From Terrimonas ferruginea DSM 30193 (lineage in GTDB: Bacteria; Bacteroidota; Bacteroidia; Chitinophagales; Chitinophagaceae), in contig NZ_AUDS01000027.1 in the NCBI RefSeq assembly GCF_000425585.1, positions 1-64,000 on the forward strand: DNA of 64,000 nt, written 5' to 3'. The position numbers and the translations under genes were made by a program. Shown here one piece after another: positions 24,373 to 33,169 of this stretch (its first letter is position 1; the number at the start of each line of letters is the position of its first letter). Under the pieces are notes generated by a model that worked only from the letters and a program-made list of their open reading frames with translations, searched no databases and was not told the DNA's origin.

Positions 24373-25665
24373 TTACTTACGTTTCATCAGTGCTTCAATA
24401 TCTTCCACCGTAATCGGTATATTTTTCATCAGGTCTTTATTGCCGCTCTTTGTAATCCACAAGTTATTTTCGATCCGGATACCCATTTGTTCTTCTTCAA
24501 TATAAATACCCGGCTCAACGGTAAATACCATGCCTGCTTTGATTGGCGACGTGCGCGTACCAAGGTCATGCACGTCGATACCCAGGTGATGTGAAATACC
24601 ATGATAAAGATATTTGCGGTAAGCGCGGTTGTCGGCATCTTCATTTTTCACATCCGCTTTGGAAAGCAGGCCGATCTTGATGAATTGTTTGGTCGCTTCT
24701 TCTCCTACTTTATCGGTGTAATCAAGAATGGTAATGCCCGGCTTCAGCAGGCTCTTGGCATAATTATGTAAATGCAGACAGGCATTATAAACGGTTTTCT
24801 GCCGCGCAGTAAACTTGCCGTTAACAGGCACGGTGCGCGTAAGGTCGGCGCAATAGCCGCCATATTCAGCGCCAAAGTCCATCAGAATCAGTTCGCCGTC
24901 TTTGCATTCCTGGTTATTGGACACATAATGCAGGATGCGGGCGTTATCGCCGCTTGCCACGATAGAGCCGTATGCTTCACCGGTGGCGCGCTGGCGGAGA
25001 AAGGAGGAAATAATTTCTGCTTCTATTTCATATTCCATGATGCCCGGACGGATCGTCTTCAGCAAATGACGGAACGTGTTATCGGTGATATCGATGGCCT
25101 GTTGCAACACTTCCACTTCCAGCGGCGTTTTGATCTCGCGCAGTTCGCGGAAAAGTCTGGCCGCACGCTCGTAACGGTGAAGCGGATAACGGGCTTTCAT
25201 CTCTGCTACAAAACGGTAATCGCGTGTTTGCACCAGGCTGCCTTTTCGGTCATTTTCATTGGTATCGAGATAAATAGTATCGGAGAGATGTATCCATGTT
25301 TGCAAAAGGGCATCCAGGCTATCGAGCCATACAATGGTTTTGATACCGCTGAGTGCGGTTGCTTCTGCTGCACGCAGGCGCTTACCATCCCATTTTTCTT
25401 TCAGTTCGTTGGGACGCACGAGCACAAGCACTTCGCGGTACCGCGGATCCGGGTTGTCAGGGAAAAGCACCACGAGGCTGTCTTCCTGCGTTACACCGCT
25501 CAGCCAGTAGAGATCACTGTTTTGTTTAAAACGATAGATGGCATCGCCATTGCTGGGCACCTCATCATTACCGATGATTACAGCAATGGAATTGGGAGAC
25601 ATTTTATCAATAAACCGTTTTCTGTTGCGAACGAACAATTCCGGATTAAGGGGCAAATTCTTCAT
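24373..25665 (-). CDS. pepP: Xaa-Pro aminopeptidase (M24B)
   Basis: A 430-residue pita-bread metallopeptidase that removes N-terminal residues before proline. Metal ligands appear in LILMDFGAEYGGYCADLTRT (two Asp), HGISHHLGIDVHD (His), FTVEPGIYI (Glu) and GIRIENN (Glu). The N-terminal AMP_N domain starts NPELFVRNRKRF. I start at MKNLPLNPELF (25665), three codons inside the longest frame. It is divergent from pckA across a 260-bp region. Confidence 0.93.
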   Translation of the reverse strand: MKNLPLNPELFVRNRKRFIDKMSPNSIAVIIGNDEVPSNGDAIYRFKQNSDLYWLSGVTQEDSLVVLFPDNPDPRYREVLVLVRPNELKEKWDGKRLRAAEATALSGIKTIVWLDSLDALLQTWIHLSDTIYLDTNENDRKGSLVQTRDYRFVAEMKARYPLHRYERAARLFRELREIKTPLEVEVLQQAIDITDNTFRHLLKTIRPGIMEYEIEAEIISSFLRQRATGEAYGSIVASGDNARILHYVSNNQECKDGELILMDFGAEYGGYCADLTRTVPVNGKFTARQKTVYNACLHLHNYAKSLLKPGITILDYTDKVGEEATKQFIKIGLLSKADVKNEDADNRAYRKYLYHGISHHLGIDVHDLGTRTSPIKAGMVFTVEPGIYIEEEQMGIRIENNLWITKSGNKDLMKNIPITVEDIEALMKRK

Positions 25666-25674
25666 ACAAGTCAT

Positions 25675-25933
25675 TTAAAGCCTTAAAGATAAAGCACATG
25701 GGAATTACCGGCGTACCGTTTACCATAATCTTAAGTACTGACCAAAGAAATACATATTCTCCAGCAAGAACCCGCAACTTGTTTAATTTGTTCACATTTG
25801 ACCGCATTGGATAGAAAAAATCAAAAAAATGATCATTTTTTATCATTTCATCTAATATGTACCACTAACACTTGTTAGCAAACAAAGCAGTTTCCTCCTT
25901 ACCTTTGATTCCTCATCAAATTCACTTGCTTGC
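25675..25933. other. pepP/pckA divergent regulatory region
   Basis: AT-rich spacer without a gene. It holds an 18-bp perfect palindrome, six A, TGATCA and six T (25824-25841), about 90 bp before pckA, and the promoter box of pckA. The palindrome could be an operator for carbon-source control of pckA, but no regulator is evident nearby. Confidence 0.5.
25900..25907 (+). promoter_or_regulatory. -7 box TACCTTTG for pckA
   Basis: TACCTTTG matches TAnnTTTG and lies 27 bp before the pckA ATG. No good -33 element was seen at the usual spacing. Confidence 0.5.
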
Positions 25934-27538
25934 ATGTCATACCCAACGATTTTATTACCCCGTGACCTGCTGGTGCAGACGGGTCTACGCAATTCATCTT
26001 CCATTCGTTATCAACTTAGTCCCGACGAGCTTGTTCAGGATTCACTTCGCATCGGCGAAGGAGTGTTGAGTGATACCGGTGCGCTCGTAATCCGTACCGG
26101 AGAATTTACCGGACGTTCGCCGAAGGATAAATTTATTGTAAAAGATGAACTGACTGCGGATACTGTTCATTGGAATGAATTTAACCAGCCTATCAGCGAA
26201 GAACATTACAGCATTATCCATCGTGAGATACAAAAGTATTTGGAGAAGCTGCCCGAAGTATGGATTCGCGATTGTTATGCCTGTGCAGATCCGCGTTACC
26301 GCATCAATATCCGGGTGATCAATGAGAAGCCCTGGAACAACCTGTTTGCCTACAACATGTTTCTTCGTCCTACCGAAGAAGAACTCGATAATTTCAAAAC
26401 CGACTGGACCGTTATTTCGGCGCCTGGTCTCCGCCTCGATCCGGCCGTATGTGGTACACGCCAGCACAATGCATCGGTGGTATCCTTCAAACACCGCACG
26501 ATCCTGATAGCCGGAAGTGGCTATACGGGCGAAACGAAAAAAGGCATCTTTACTATTCTCAATTATATCCTGCCGCTCGAGAAGAAAATACTGAGCATGC
26601 ACTGCTCTGCCAACATGGGCGAAGACGGCGATACCGCAGTATTCTTTGGTCTCAGCGGCACCGGCAAAACAACCTTAAGTGCCGACCCCAACCGCAAACT
26701 GATCGGTGATGATGAGCATGCATGGACAGATGACAATGTCTTCAACTTTGAAGGCGGTTGTTATGCAAAAACCATCAACCTCACCGAAGAAAAAGAACCG
26801 GAAATATTTCATGCCATCCGCCCCGGAGCACTGGTAGAAAATACAGTATTCATTCCCGGTACCAATACCATCGACTTCGAAGACGGAAGTATTACCGAAA
26901 ACACACGCGTATCTTATCCTTTACATTATATCAGCAATGCCCAGGAACCGTCGATCGGTAACCTGCCGAAGAACATCTTCTTCCTTACCTGTGATGCGTT
27001 TGGTGTGTTGCCTCCGATCTCGCGTCTTACACCGGGTCAGGCGATGTATCAATTCATTTCAGGCTATACGGCAAAAGTGGCCGGCACAGAAGCCGGGGTT
27101 ACTGAGCCGAAGCCTACCTTCAGTGCCTGTTTTGGCGCACCTTTCCTGCCGCTGCATCCCGGAGCCTACGCTGATATGCTGGGTAAAAAAATGCAGGACA
27201 ACAAAGTGAATGTATGGCTGATCAATACCGGCTGGACCGGCGGCCCTTACGGTACAGGCAACCGTATGAAACTTTCTTACACACGTGCCATGATCACTGC
27301 AGCACTCGAAGGAAAACTGAATGATGTTGCCTATCATACCGATCCTGTATTTGGCATGTCGGTACCGGCATCATGTCCCGGAGTGCCGGACAATATCCTG
27401 CAGCCGCGCGAAACATGGGCTGATAAAAAAGCCTATGATGAAAAGGCAACTTACCTGGCAGGATTGTTCAACAAGAATTTTGAAAAATACAAGGACGGAC
27501 TGAGCGAGGAAATCCTTGCCGCCGCTCCCAGATCATAG
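25934..27538 (+). CDS. pckA: Phosphoenolpyruvate carboxykinase (ATP)
   Basis: A 534-residue PckA that converts oxaloacetate and ATP to phosphoenolpyruvate, the first gluconeogenic step. GLSGTGKTTLSADPNR (239 onward) is kinase-1a and GDDEHAW (258-264) kinase-2. GRSPKDKFIV near the N-terminus and the C-terminal NTGWTGGPYGTGNRMKL are family hallmarks. Length is normal. It is monocistronic, bounded by its promoter box and a terminator. Confidence 0.97.
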   Translation: MSYPTILLPRDLLVQTGLRNSSSIRYQLSPDELVQDSLRIGEGVLSDTGALVIRTGEFTGRSPKDKFIVKDELTADTVHWNEFNQPISEEHYSIIHREIQKYLEKLPEVWIRDCYACADPRYRINIRVINEKPWNNLFAYNMFLRPTEEELDNFKTDWTVISAPGLRLDPAVCGTRQHNASVVSFKHRTILIAGSGYTGETKKGIFTILNYILPLEKKILSMHCSANMGEDGDTAVFFGLSGTGKTTLSADPNRKLIGDDEHAWTDDNVFNFEGGCYAKTINLTEEKEPEIFHAIRPGALVENTVFIPGTNTIDFEDGSITENTRVSYPLHYISNAQEPSIGNLPKNIFFLTCDAFGVLPPISRLTPGQAMYQFISGYTAKVAGTEAGVTEPKPTFSACFGAPFLPLHPGAYADMLGKKMQDNKVNVWLINTGWTGGPYGTGNRMKLSYTRAMITAALEGKLNDVAYHTDPVFGMSVPASCPGVPDNILQPRETWADKKAYDEKATYLAGLFNKNFEKYKDGLSEEILAAAPRS

Positions 27539-27560
27539 TCTCCCCGGACGGTTTCTTGTC

Positions 27561-27596
27561 AAAACCCGTTCACCAAACCAGTGGGAACGGGTTTTT
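27561..27596 (+). terminator. Terminator after pckA
   Basis: Arms AAAACCCGTTC and GAACGGGTTTTT with a 13-base loop, ending in a T run. It lies 23 bp past the stop. Confidence 0.85.
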
Positions 27597-27661
27597 CATT
27601 TTTTTAACTATGTAAAGACAATGCCGTTGAAATTTCGGAGCTTCACGTACGTTAATGTGAC

Positions 27662-28186
27662 ATGTTAGCTTACCTTATCTTCCCCTTTCTCTGGCTTAGC
27701 CAACTGAGTACTGCAGCGGAAATCGGCTGGAGTGCGGACCGGCCGCTTACCTGGTCTGATTACAAGGCCAAACCTGATCCGTCGTCGGGAGCTGCGGCGT
27801 CCACAGCCACTTTTCTCGGGTTCGATTATCAGTACCGTAATGGAACGCTTACCTATAAAATCACTAATACATTTTCACCCGACCGTTCCTGGGGCCGGCA
27901 CAAAACGGCTTATATACTTGCCCACGAGCAAGGACATTTTGATATCGCCGAAATTTATGCGCGCAAATTATACCAGCGCATGAGTGCGTATAAACCGGGC
28001 AAAAATTTTCAGAAAGATCTCGGGCAGATTTATGAAAATGTGAGCAACGAGAAAGCGGTTTACCAGCAGCAATACGATCGCGAAACCAATCATAGTATCA
28101 AGACCGATGAGCAGGCCGCCTGGCTGAAGAAAATAGCGGAGGAGCTGAAAGCGACGGAGGAGTGGAAGAGCTATCCGAGAAGGTGA
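27662..28186 (+). CDS. Exported DUF922-like putative zinc protease
   Basis: A 174-residue protein with a hydrophobic N-terminus (LAYLIFPFLWLSQLSTAAE) that looks like a signal peptide. RPLTWSDYKAKPD followed by the zincin motif HEQGHFDIAEIYARKL (H88-E89-H92) fits DUF922, a family annotated as predicted secreted zinc-dependent proteases. A helical C-terminal half follows. Substrate and role are unknown. It is isolated between the pckA terminator and a repeat block. Confidence 0.75.
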   Translation: MLAYLIFPFLWLSQLSTAAEIGWSADRPLTWSDYKAKPDPSSGAAASTATFLGFDYQYRNGTLTYKITNTFSPDRSWGRHKTAYILAHEQGHFDIAEIYARKLYQRMSAYKPGKNFQKDLGQIYENVSNEKAVYQQQYDRETNHSIKTDEQAAWLKKIAEELKATEEWKSYPRR

Positions 28187-28336
28187 AAGGCAAAAGGTGT
28201 AAGGTGTAAGTAAAACAGCCACGGCTGTTCATTGACGATTCACCATTCACGATTGACGGCTTCGGGAGCCTCAGCGAGCCAATCGCTATTCCTTTATTCA
28301 CCATTCACTTATTGACTTATTCACCCATTGCTCCCC
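28187..28336. repeat. Phrase-repeat block
   Basis: Convergent spacer with AAAGGTGTAAGGTGTAAG, AAACAGCCACGGCTGTT, repeated ATTCACCATTCACGATTGAC phrases and a GGCTTCGGGAGCC hairpin set between two phrase units. No gene was seen. Confidence 0.65.
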
Positions 28337-28972
28337 TTAAAACAATCCGTACAACTGGCTATCAACCTTCGCAAGGATCTCACCAAGGTCTTCTTCTTTT
28401 TCCGCAAATTTATTCTTGTCTACATCGATCACCAGCAGCGGACCTTCCTGGTACGAATCGATCCACTTGTTGTAATATTCGTTGAGGCGTTTGAGATAAT
28501 CGAGGCGGATATTTTCTTCGTATTCGCGGCCGCGCTTTTGAATTTGTCCTACCAGTGTGGGCACGGATGCCTGCAGGTAGATCAGCAGATCGGGCGGCTG
28601 AACCAGCGTTTTAAGCGTCTGGAAGAAATGATAGTAGTTGTCGAAGTCGCGCTTGCTCATCAGGCCCATTTCATGCAGGTTGGGCGCAAAGATGTTCGCA
28701 TCTTCATAAATGGTGCGGTCCTGGATGATGGTCTCGGTACCACGCTGAATATCGACCAGTTGTTGCAGACGGCTGTTCAGGAAATAGATCTGCAGGTTGA
28801 AACTCCAACGCGGCATGTCCTCATAAAAATCCATGAGGTAGGGATTGTGATCCACGTCTTCAAAGTTCGGAATCCACTTGTAGTGTTTAGCCAGTAACTC
28901 AGTAAGCGTAGTCTTGCCGGCGCCGATATTACCGGCCACCGCAATATGTTTTGGTTTTTTACTTTTTGCCAT
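28337..28972 (-). CDS. Deoxynucleoside kinase
   Basis: A 211-residue dNK-family kinase (PF01712) that phosphorylates deoxynucleosides in salvage. The P-loop is VAGNIGAGKTTLTELL, the ERS/DRS-like motif is QDRTIYEDANIF, and the lid arginines are in KRGREYEENIRLDYL. MPRWSFNLQIYFLNSR is a substrate-pocket signature. Specificity (dA/dG or dC/dT) is not decided by sequence. It stands alone between two repeat blocks. Confidence 0.9.
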   Translation of the reverse strand: MAKSKKPKHIAVAGNIGAGKTTLTELLAKHYKWIPNFEDVDHNPYLMDFYEDMPRWSFNLQIYFLNSRLQQLVDIQRGTETIIQDRTIYEDANIFAPNLHEMGLMSKRDFDNYYHFFQTLKTLVQPPDLLIYLQASVPTLVGQIQKRGREYEENIRLDYLKRLNEYYNKWIDSYQEGPLLVIDVDKNKFAEKEEDLGEILAKVDSQLYGLF

Positions 28973-29177
28973 AATAAAAAAGACCGGTCACAACGACCGT
29001 ATCAGGTCAACGAATATATGCTAAATAGTGAATTGTTAATTGGCAATTGTGAAGCTGGTTGAAGCCGAAGTATCGGGCTCTCGAAGCCAGCCGTCAATGG
29101 TCAATCGTGAATCGTCAATGAAACAGCCATGGCTGTTTTACTTACAACTTATTACTTACTACTTATTACTTATAACC
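28973..29177. repeat. Phrase-repeat block with micro-palindrome
   Basis: Includes AGTGAATTGTTAATTGGCAA, a degenerate palindrome GCCGAAGTATCGGGC (29064-29078), GTCAATCGTGAATCGTCAAT, the palindrome AAACAGCCATGGCTGTTT and ACTTATTACTTACTACTTAT. It fills the space between the trpS stop and the kinase start. Confidence 0.65.
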
Positions 29178-30182
29178 TTAGTAGTAATTCAATCCGATCG
29201 CTTCGCGCACCAGTTCAATCGTCGCACGGGCACTTTGGCGGGCCTTTTCCGCTCCTTTCTCCATGATCTCTTTCAGGTATTTCTCATCTGTACGGATCGC
29301 CTCGGCCTTCTCGCGGATCGGAGCGATAAAATTCACCATGTCTTCACCCAATTGTTTTTTCATATCGCCGTAGCGGATCGTGCAGCCATTGTAGTCCTGT
29401 TCAAATTTTTCCACCACCTCCCGCTCGCTTACCAGTTGCATCAATTGAAACAGGTTCTCGATATAATCGGGCTTGGGGGAATTGGGTTCCTTAGGCCCCC
29501 CGTCAGTCAGCGCCTTCTTCACCTTATCGCGGATCGATTGATCGCTGTCAGACAGATATAAGGTAGCATACTGATTTTCACTCTTGCTCATTTTTCCTTT
29601 GCCATCCAGGCTGGGCACTTTTACCAGCTCGCCGCCGTAGTTGAACGCATGTGGTTCGGGAAACACATCTCCGTAATTATGATTAAACCGATTGGCAAAA
29701 GTGCGCGACATTTCCAGGTGTTGTTCCTGGTCTTTTCCTACCGGCACCAACGATGCGCGATGAAGCAGAATATCCGCCGCCTGCAAAACAGGGTAGGTCA
29801 GCAGGCCGGCATTTACGTTGTCTGGATGCTGCCGCACCTTATCTTTAAAAGTAACCGTTTTTTCCAACTCCCCTACGCGGGCCATCATGTTCAGGTACAG
29901 ATAAAGTTCAGATGTTTCATATACATGGCTCTGGCAATACAGCGCTACCTTGTCGGGATCCAGTCCGCAGGCAACGTGCTCAGCCAATACGCGGTGTATG
30001 TTGCCTTTCAGCTCTTTGGTATCGGGATGCGTAGTCAGCGAATGCAGATCGGCCAACATGAAATAGCAGGTATATTCATCCTGCATGCGTACGTAGTTGC
30101 GGAGGGCACCAAAGTAGTTGCCCAGGTGCAAAAATCCGGTAGGCCGGATACCGCTCATCACTATTTGATTCTGCTGTGCCAT
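29178..30182 (-). CDS. trpS: Tryptophanyl-tRNA synthetase
   Basis: A 334-residue class I synthetase. The opening VMSGIRPTGFLHLGNYFGAL carries the HIGH-type HLGN, and GKMSKSENQ is the KMSKS loop. GKDQEQHLEMSR and the C-terminal KGAEKARQSARATIELVREA are typical TrpRS elements. Length is normal. It is divergent from gatC; TATCTTCG, one base off the -7 consensus, lies about 10 bp before its start. Confidence 0.97.
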   Translation of the reverse strand: MAQQNQIVMSGIRPTGFLHLGNYFGALRNYVRMQDEYTCYFMLADLHSLTTHPDTKELKGNIHRVLAEHVACGLDPDKVALYCQSHVYETSELYLYLNMMARVGELEKTVTFKDKVRQHPDNVNAGLLTYPVLQAADILLHRASLVPVGKDQEQHLEMSRTFANRFNHNYGDVFPEPHAFNYGGELVKVPSLDGKGKMSKSENQYATLYLSDSDQSIRDKVKKALTDGGPKEPNSPKPDYIENLFQLMQLVSEREVVEKFEQDYNGCTIRYGDMKKQLGEDMVNFIAPIREKAEAIRTDEKYLKEIMEKGAEKARQSARATIELVREAIGLNYY

Positions 30183-30233
30183 AGGGCGGCGAAGATAACA
30201 ATTAACCGGGAGTCAGAGCTCCCAACTCTGTGC

Positions 30234-30241
30234 TATATTTG
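30234..30241 (+). promoter_or_regulatory. -7 box TATATTTG for gatC
   Basis: TATATTTG matches TAnnTTTG and ends only five bases before the gatC ATG, predicting a leaderless or nearly leaderless operon transcript. Confidence 0.55.
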
Positions 30242-30245
30242 CTTT

Positions 30246-30536
30246 ATGGAAGTCAATGACGCTTTGGTGGACAAACTGGCACACCTTGCAAGGTTGAGCT
30301 TTGATGGCCAGGAAAAAGAGGGCATCAAACAGGACCTGCAAAAGATGATCACGTTCGTGGAAAAGCTCAATGAGCTGGACCTGGAAAACGTAGAGCCGCT
30401 CATTCACATGAGTCCCGAAGTAAACGTACTGCGGAACGACGAAATACGTGGTTCGGTAAGCCGTGAGGAAGCGCTTAAAAATGCGCCCGAAACCGACGGT
30501 GAATTCTTCCTGGTTCCGAAAGTTATCAAACGCTAA
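30246..30536 (+). CDS. gatC: Aspartyl/glutamyl-tRNA amidotransferase subunit C
   Basis: A 96-residue GatC that stabilises the GatCAB complex, which amidates mischarged Glu-tRNA(Gln) or Asp-tRNA(Asn). LVDKLAHLARLSF, LQKMITFVEKLNELDLENVEPL and LRNDEIRGSVSREEALKNAP fit the family over its full length. A longer frame running back into trpS was rejected because the promoter box lies just before this ATG. It heads a three-gene operon. Confidence 0.94.
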   Translation: MEVNDALVDKLAHLARLSFDGQEKEGIKQDLQKMITFVEKLNELDLENVEPLIHMSPEVNVLRNDEIRGSVSREEALKNAPETDGEFFLVPKVIKR

Positions 30537-30545
30537 TCAGCGCCC

Positions 30546-31241
30546 ATGCAATCAATCATTCATCTGGAAAATATCCGCAAGAGCTACTTCATGGGCAAGA
30601 ATGAACTTGAAGTGCTGAAAGGCGTATCCCTCGACATTTTCCGCAACGAATACGTGGCCCTGATGGGACCGTCCGGCTCTGGAAAAAGTACCCTGATGAA
30701 TATCCTCGGCGCACTCGACACTCCCAGCGCAGGTAAATATATTCTCAACGGACATGATGTGAGCAAAATGGAAGACAATGCGCTCGCCGAAGTCCGCAAC
30801 AAAGAGATCGGTTTCGTATTCCAGCAGTTCAATCTGCTGCCCCGTCTTACTGCGTTGGAAAATGTAGCCCTGCCGCTGGTATACGCAGGCGTCGGACGCA
30901 AACAACGCAACGAAAAAGCCTTGCATGTGCTCGACATGGTACGGCTCACCGACCGTGCCGATCACAAACCCAACGAACTGTCCGGCGGACAATCCCAACG
31001 GGTGGCCATCGCCCGGGCACTGGTCAATGACCCTTCAATTATACTCGCCGACGAACCGACGGGTAACCTCGATACCAAGACCTCTTACGAGATCATGGAC
31101 ATCTTCGGACAAATACATTCCGGTGGCAATACGGTTGTGCTGGTAACGCACGAAGAAGATATTGCCGATCACGCCCGCCGTGTGATCCGCTTGCGCGATG
31201 GCGTGATCGAAAGCGATAAACAAAATGCAGCTCAACGTTAA
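30546..31241 (+). CDS. ABC transporter ATPase, LolD/MacB-like
   Basis: A 231-residue ATP-binding subunit. Walker A is [11 protein letters not shown], the Q-loop [20 protein letters not shown], the signature [15 protein letters not shown], Walker [12 protein letters not shown] and the H-loop VTHEED. The Q-loop segment is that of the LolD/MacB/FtsE group, which powers lipoprotein release or mechanotransmission systems. The permease partner is not adjacent. It starts 9 bp after gatC and ends 10 bp before the cobalamin adenosyltransferase gene. It is a useful normal-length reference for the RDD-containing ATPase at 31813-32904. Confidence 0.92.
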   Translation: MQSIIHLENIRKSYFMGKNELEVLKGVSLDIFRNEYVALMGPSGSGKSTLMNILGALDTPSAGKYILNGHDVSKMEDNALAEVRNKEIGFVFQQFNLLPRLTALENVALPLVYAGVGRKQRNEKALHVLDMVRLTDRADHKPNELSGGQSQRVAIARALVNDPSIILADEPTGNLDTKTSYEIMDIFGQIHSGGNTVVLVTHEEDIADHARRVIRLRDGVIESDKQNAAQR

Positions 31242-31251
31242 CTCCTTCCCC

Positions 31252-31812
31252 ATGGCATTTAAGATCTATACCAAAACCGGCGACAAAGGTTCTACCTCCC
31301 TGATCGGCGGCACCAAAGTATCTAAAGCACATCTGCGTATAGAAACCTATGGTACGGTGGACGAGCTCAATTCATTCATCGGTCTCTGCCGCGATATGAT
31401 CACGGATGAAGACGGCCGTGCTACCTTGCTGGAAATACAGGACCGGCTTTTCACCATCGGCTCTGCCCTGGCCACTGATCCGGAGAAGGATACCAAAATG
31501 AAGCTGCCCGATCTGCATACGGCCGATGTAACGGTACTGGAAGAGGCAATCGATAAGATGAATGAAAGCCTGCCCGAGATGAAACATTTTATTTTGCCCG
31601 GCGGGCATCCGGCTGTTTCGCAATTACATATTACACGATGCGTTTGCCGTCGTGCAGAAAGGAGTGTGATACGCCTATCGGAAGAAGGCGGTGAAGTGCC
31701 CGAACTGATAGCCGTTTACCTGAATAGATTGAGTGATTACTTTTTCGTGCTGGCCCGCTACACGGGTTACCTGCTTAATGCCGAAGAAATTCCCTGGCGG
31801 CCGCGCCTCTGA
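31252..31812 (+). CDS. Cob(I)alamin adenosyltransferase, PduO/MMAB type
   Basis: A 186-residue ATP:cobalamin adenosyltransferase that makes adenosylcobalamin. IYTKTGDKGSTSLIGG binds ATP, ETYGTVDELNSFIG follows, and ITRCVCRRAERSVIRL carries the conserved arginines. The start at 31252 was chosen because nine upstream in-frame codons overlap the preceding gene. Its product is the cofactor needed by the B12-dependent ribonucleotide reductase encoded at 62463-64000. It abuts the stop of the convergent ABC gene with no spacer. Confidence 0.93.
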   Translation: MAFKIYTKTGDKGSTSLIGGTKVSKAHLRIETYGTVDELNSFIGLCRDMITDEDGRATLLEIQDRLFTIGSALATDPEKDTKMKLPDLHTADVTVLEEAIDKMNESLPEMKHFILPGGHPAVSQLHITRCVCRRAERSVIRLSEEGGEVPELIAVYLNRLSDYFFVLARYTGYLLNAEEIPWRPRL

Positions 31813-32904
31813 TCAGGCTACAATTTTTCCATCGCGCATATAGAGCACCCGGTCGCTGAGTTTAGCGAGATCTTCGTTGTGCGTAACGATGAGAAAGGTT
31901 TGCCCGAACTTATCCCGCAGCTCAAAGAACAGGCGATGTAATTCCTGTGCGTTGGCCGTATCGAGGTTGCCGGAAGGTTCATCCGCAAATACAATTCCCG
32001 GATTATTGATAAGTGCCCTTGCCACGGCTACACGTTGCTGTTCGCCGCCGGATAACTGATTGGGTTTATTTTCTTTGCGGTGCGACAGGCCGAGCATGTC
32101 CAGCAGCCGTTCGGCTTCCGCTTTTACTTCAGCTTTCTTTCTGCCGGCCAGCCATCCGGGAATACAAACATTCTCCAATGCCGTAAACTCGGGCAACAGG
32201 TGGTGAAACTGGAAGACAAACCCGATGCGGCGGTTGCGGAACAAGGCCAGTTGTTTCGGTGACAAACTATCACTATTACCGGTTGTATAGGGTATCGTCG
32301 CATCGGCCACCACGGTATTTACAAGTGAATCGTGCCAGCCGGTGGGCCGTTTCGCCATAAGGCTGAAGGGTTCAAAGGGTATATGCCTGCAAAGCGAACG
32401 GAGGATCACCGTTTTCCAGGACGGCCGGGCGCCATTGTGCGTTACGTATACGCGGGTGCCTGTAAGGAATTTGGCCAATGTGCGGCCTGTGAGTCCTTCC
32501 AGCACGGAATAATAAACAAGGGACAAAACGATGGACGCGGGCGCCCCGTAAAGCAGGTAATTTCCCAAGCCAGGTTCCAGTTCATACCGGGAAAAAAGCC
32601 ATTCAAAAAAGAAAAAGAGGGGCACGCCCAGGATGGCGGTATCAGCCAGGAAATTAATCAGCCGGCGGACCCAGGAGGCGGGTACAATCCCCGTGTCTTT
32701 GGCGCGCTGGATAACGGTACCGTCCATTTCCACGAGACCGTTATCGGCCTGATCGAGTGTGCCGAGAATATGCAGCAGGGTGCTTTTGCCGGAGCCGGAA
32801 GGCCCGACAATGGACACGATCTCTCCCTTCTGTATCTCTACATCCACTCCCTGCAGCACCTGCACGGCTCCGTAACTTTTATGAATATTTTTTCCACTGA
32901 TCAT
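31813..32904 (-). CDS. LolD-type ABC ATPase with an RDD membrane domain inserted in the nucleotide-binding domain
   Basis: A 363-residue protein in one uninterrupted frame. Residues 1-66 are the first part of a LolD-like ATPase with Walker [10 protein letters not shown] (34-42). Residues from about 67 to 210 are foreign to ABC ATPases and match the RDD family: R80-R81 and D88 in WVRRLINFLADTAILG, two strong membrane helices (about 85-103 and 115-137), GRTLAKFLTGTRVYV, and GWHDSLVNTVV. The ATPase resumes at LSPKQLALFRNRRIGFVFQ (Q-loop Q232), then LSGGEQQRVAVARAL (284), Walker B VFADEP (D308-E309) and H-loop H342. All catalytic motifs survive. No permease gene adjoins. The function of the insertion is unknown. 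Confidence 0.88.
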   Translation of the reverse strand: MISGKNIHKSYGAVQVLQGVDVEIQKGEIVSIVGPSGSGKSTLLHILGTLDQADNGLVEMDGTVIQRAKDTGIVPASWVRRLINFLADTAILGVPLFFFFEWLFSRYELEPGLGNYLLYGAPASIVLSLVYYSVLEGLTGRTLAKFLTGTRVYVTHNGARPSWKTVILRSLCRHIPFEPFSLMAKRPTGWHDSLVNTVVADATIPYTTGNSDSLSPKQLALFRNRRIGFVFQFHHLLPEFTALENVCIPGWLAGRKKAEVKAEAERLLDMLGLSHRKENKPNQLSGGEQQRVAVARALINNPGIVFADEPSGNLDTANAQELHRLFFELRDKFGQTFLIVTHNEDLAKLSDRVLYMRDGKIVA

Positions 32905-33081
32905 GCAGCCAAAGATGGGTTTTAAGAATCAAATATCTGTAAAACAATTGCCCTTACAAAACCGTTAAGAGGGAACAAACGATTTTTTTAACAACCACCC
33001 CGGATATAACCGGACCCGGAATCGGCGCAATATAAAAGCCCTGAAGCGTGAAAACACCCGTATTGTCGGGGAAACTTTGGA

Positions 33082-33112
33082 TTTGGAAAGTTCGTTAATA
33101 AGGCTACATTTG
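33082..33112 (+). promoter_or_regulatory. Consensus Bacteroidota promoter before the DUF2795 gene
   Basis: TTTG, 19 bases, then TACATTTG: both boxes and the spacing match the TTTG/TAnnTTTG promoter. The leader would be about 54 bases. The rest of the 32905-33169 spacer holds no gene. Confidence 0.7.
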
Positions 33113-33169
33113 CGAAAATTTCCGGGTTTCTGAAGCTGGAATCCGGTTGAAAACTAAACCTTTTACAAG

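Noticed and set aside
25824-25841. A/T-run palindrome before pckA as a terminator
   Set aside because: It lies between divergent promoters, has a weak AT-only stem, and neither flanking gene ends there.
29649-30245. Long N-terminal extension of GatC reaching back over trpS
   Set aside because: It lies antisense to trpS, has no family similarity, and a TATATTTG box sits just before the standard GatC start at 30246.
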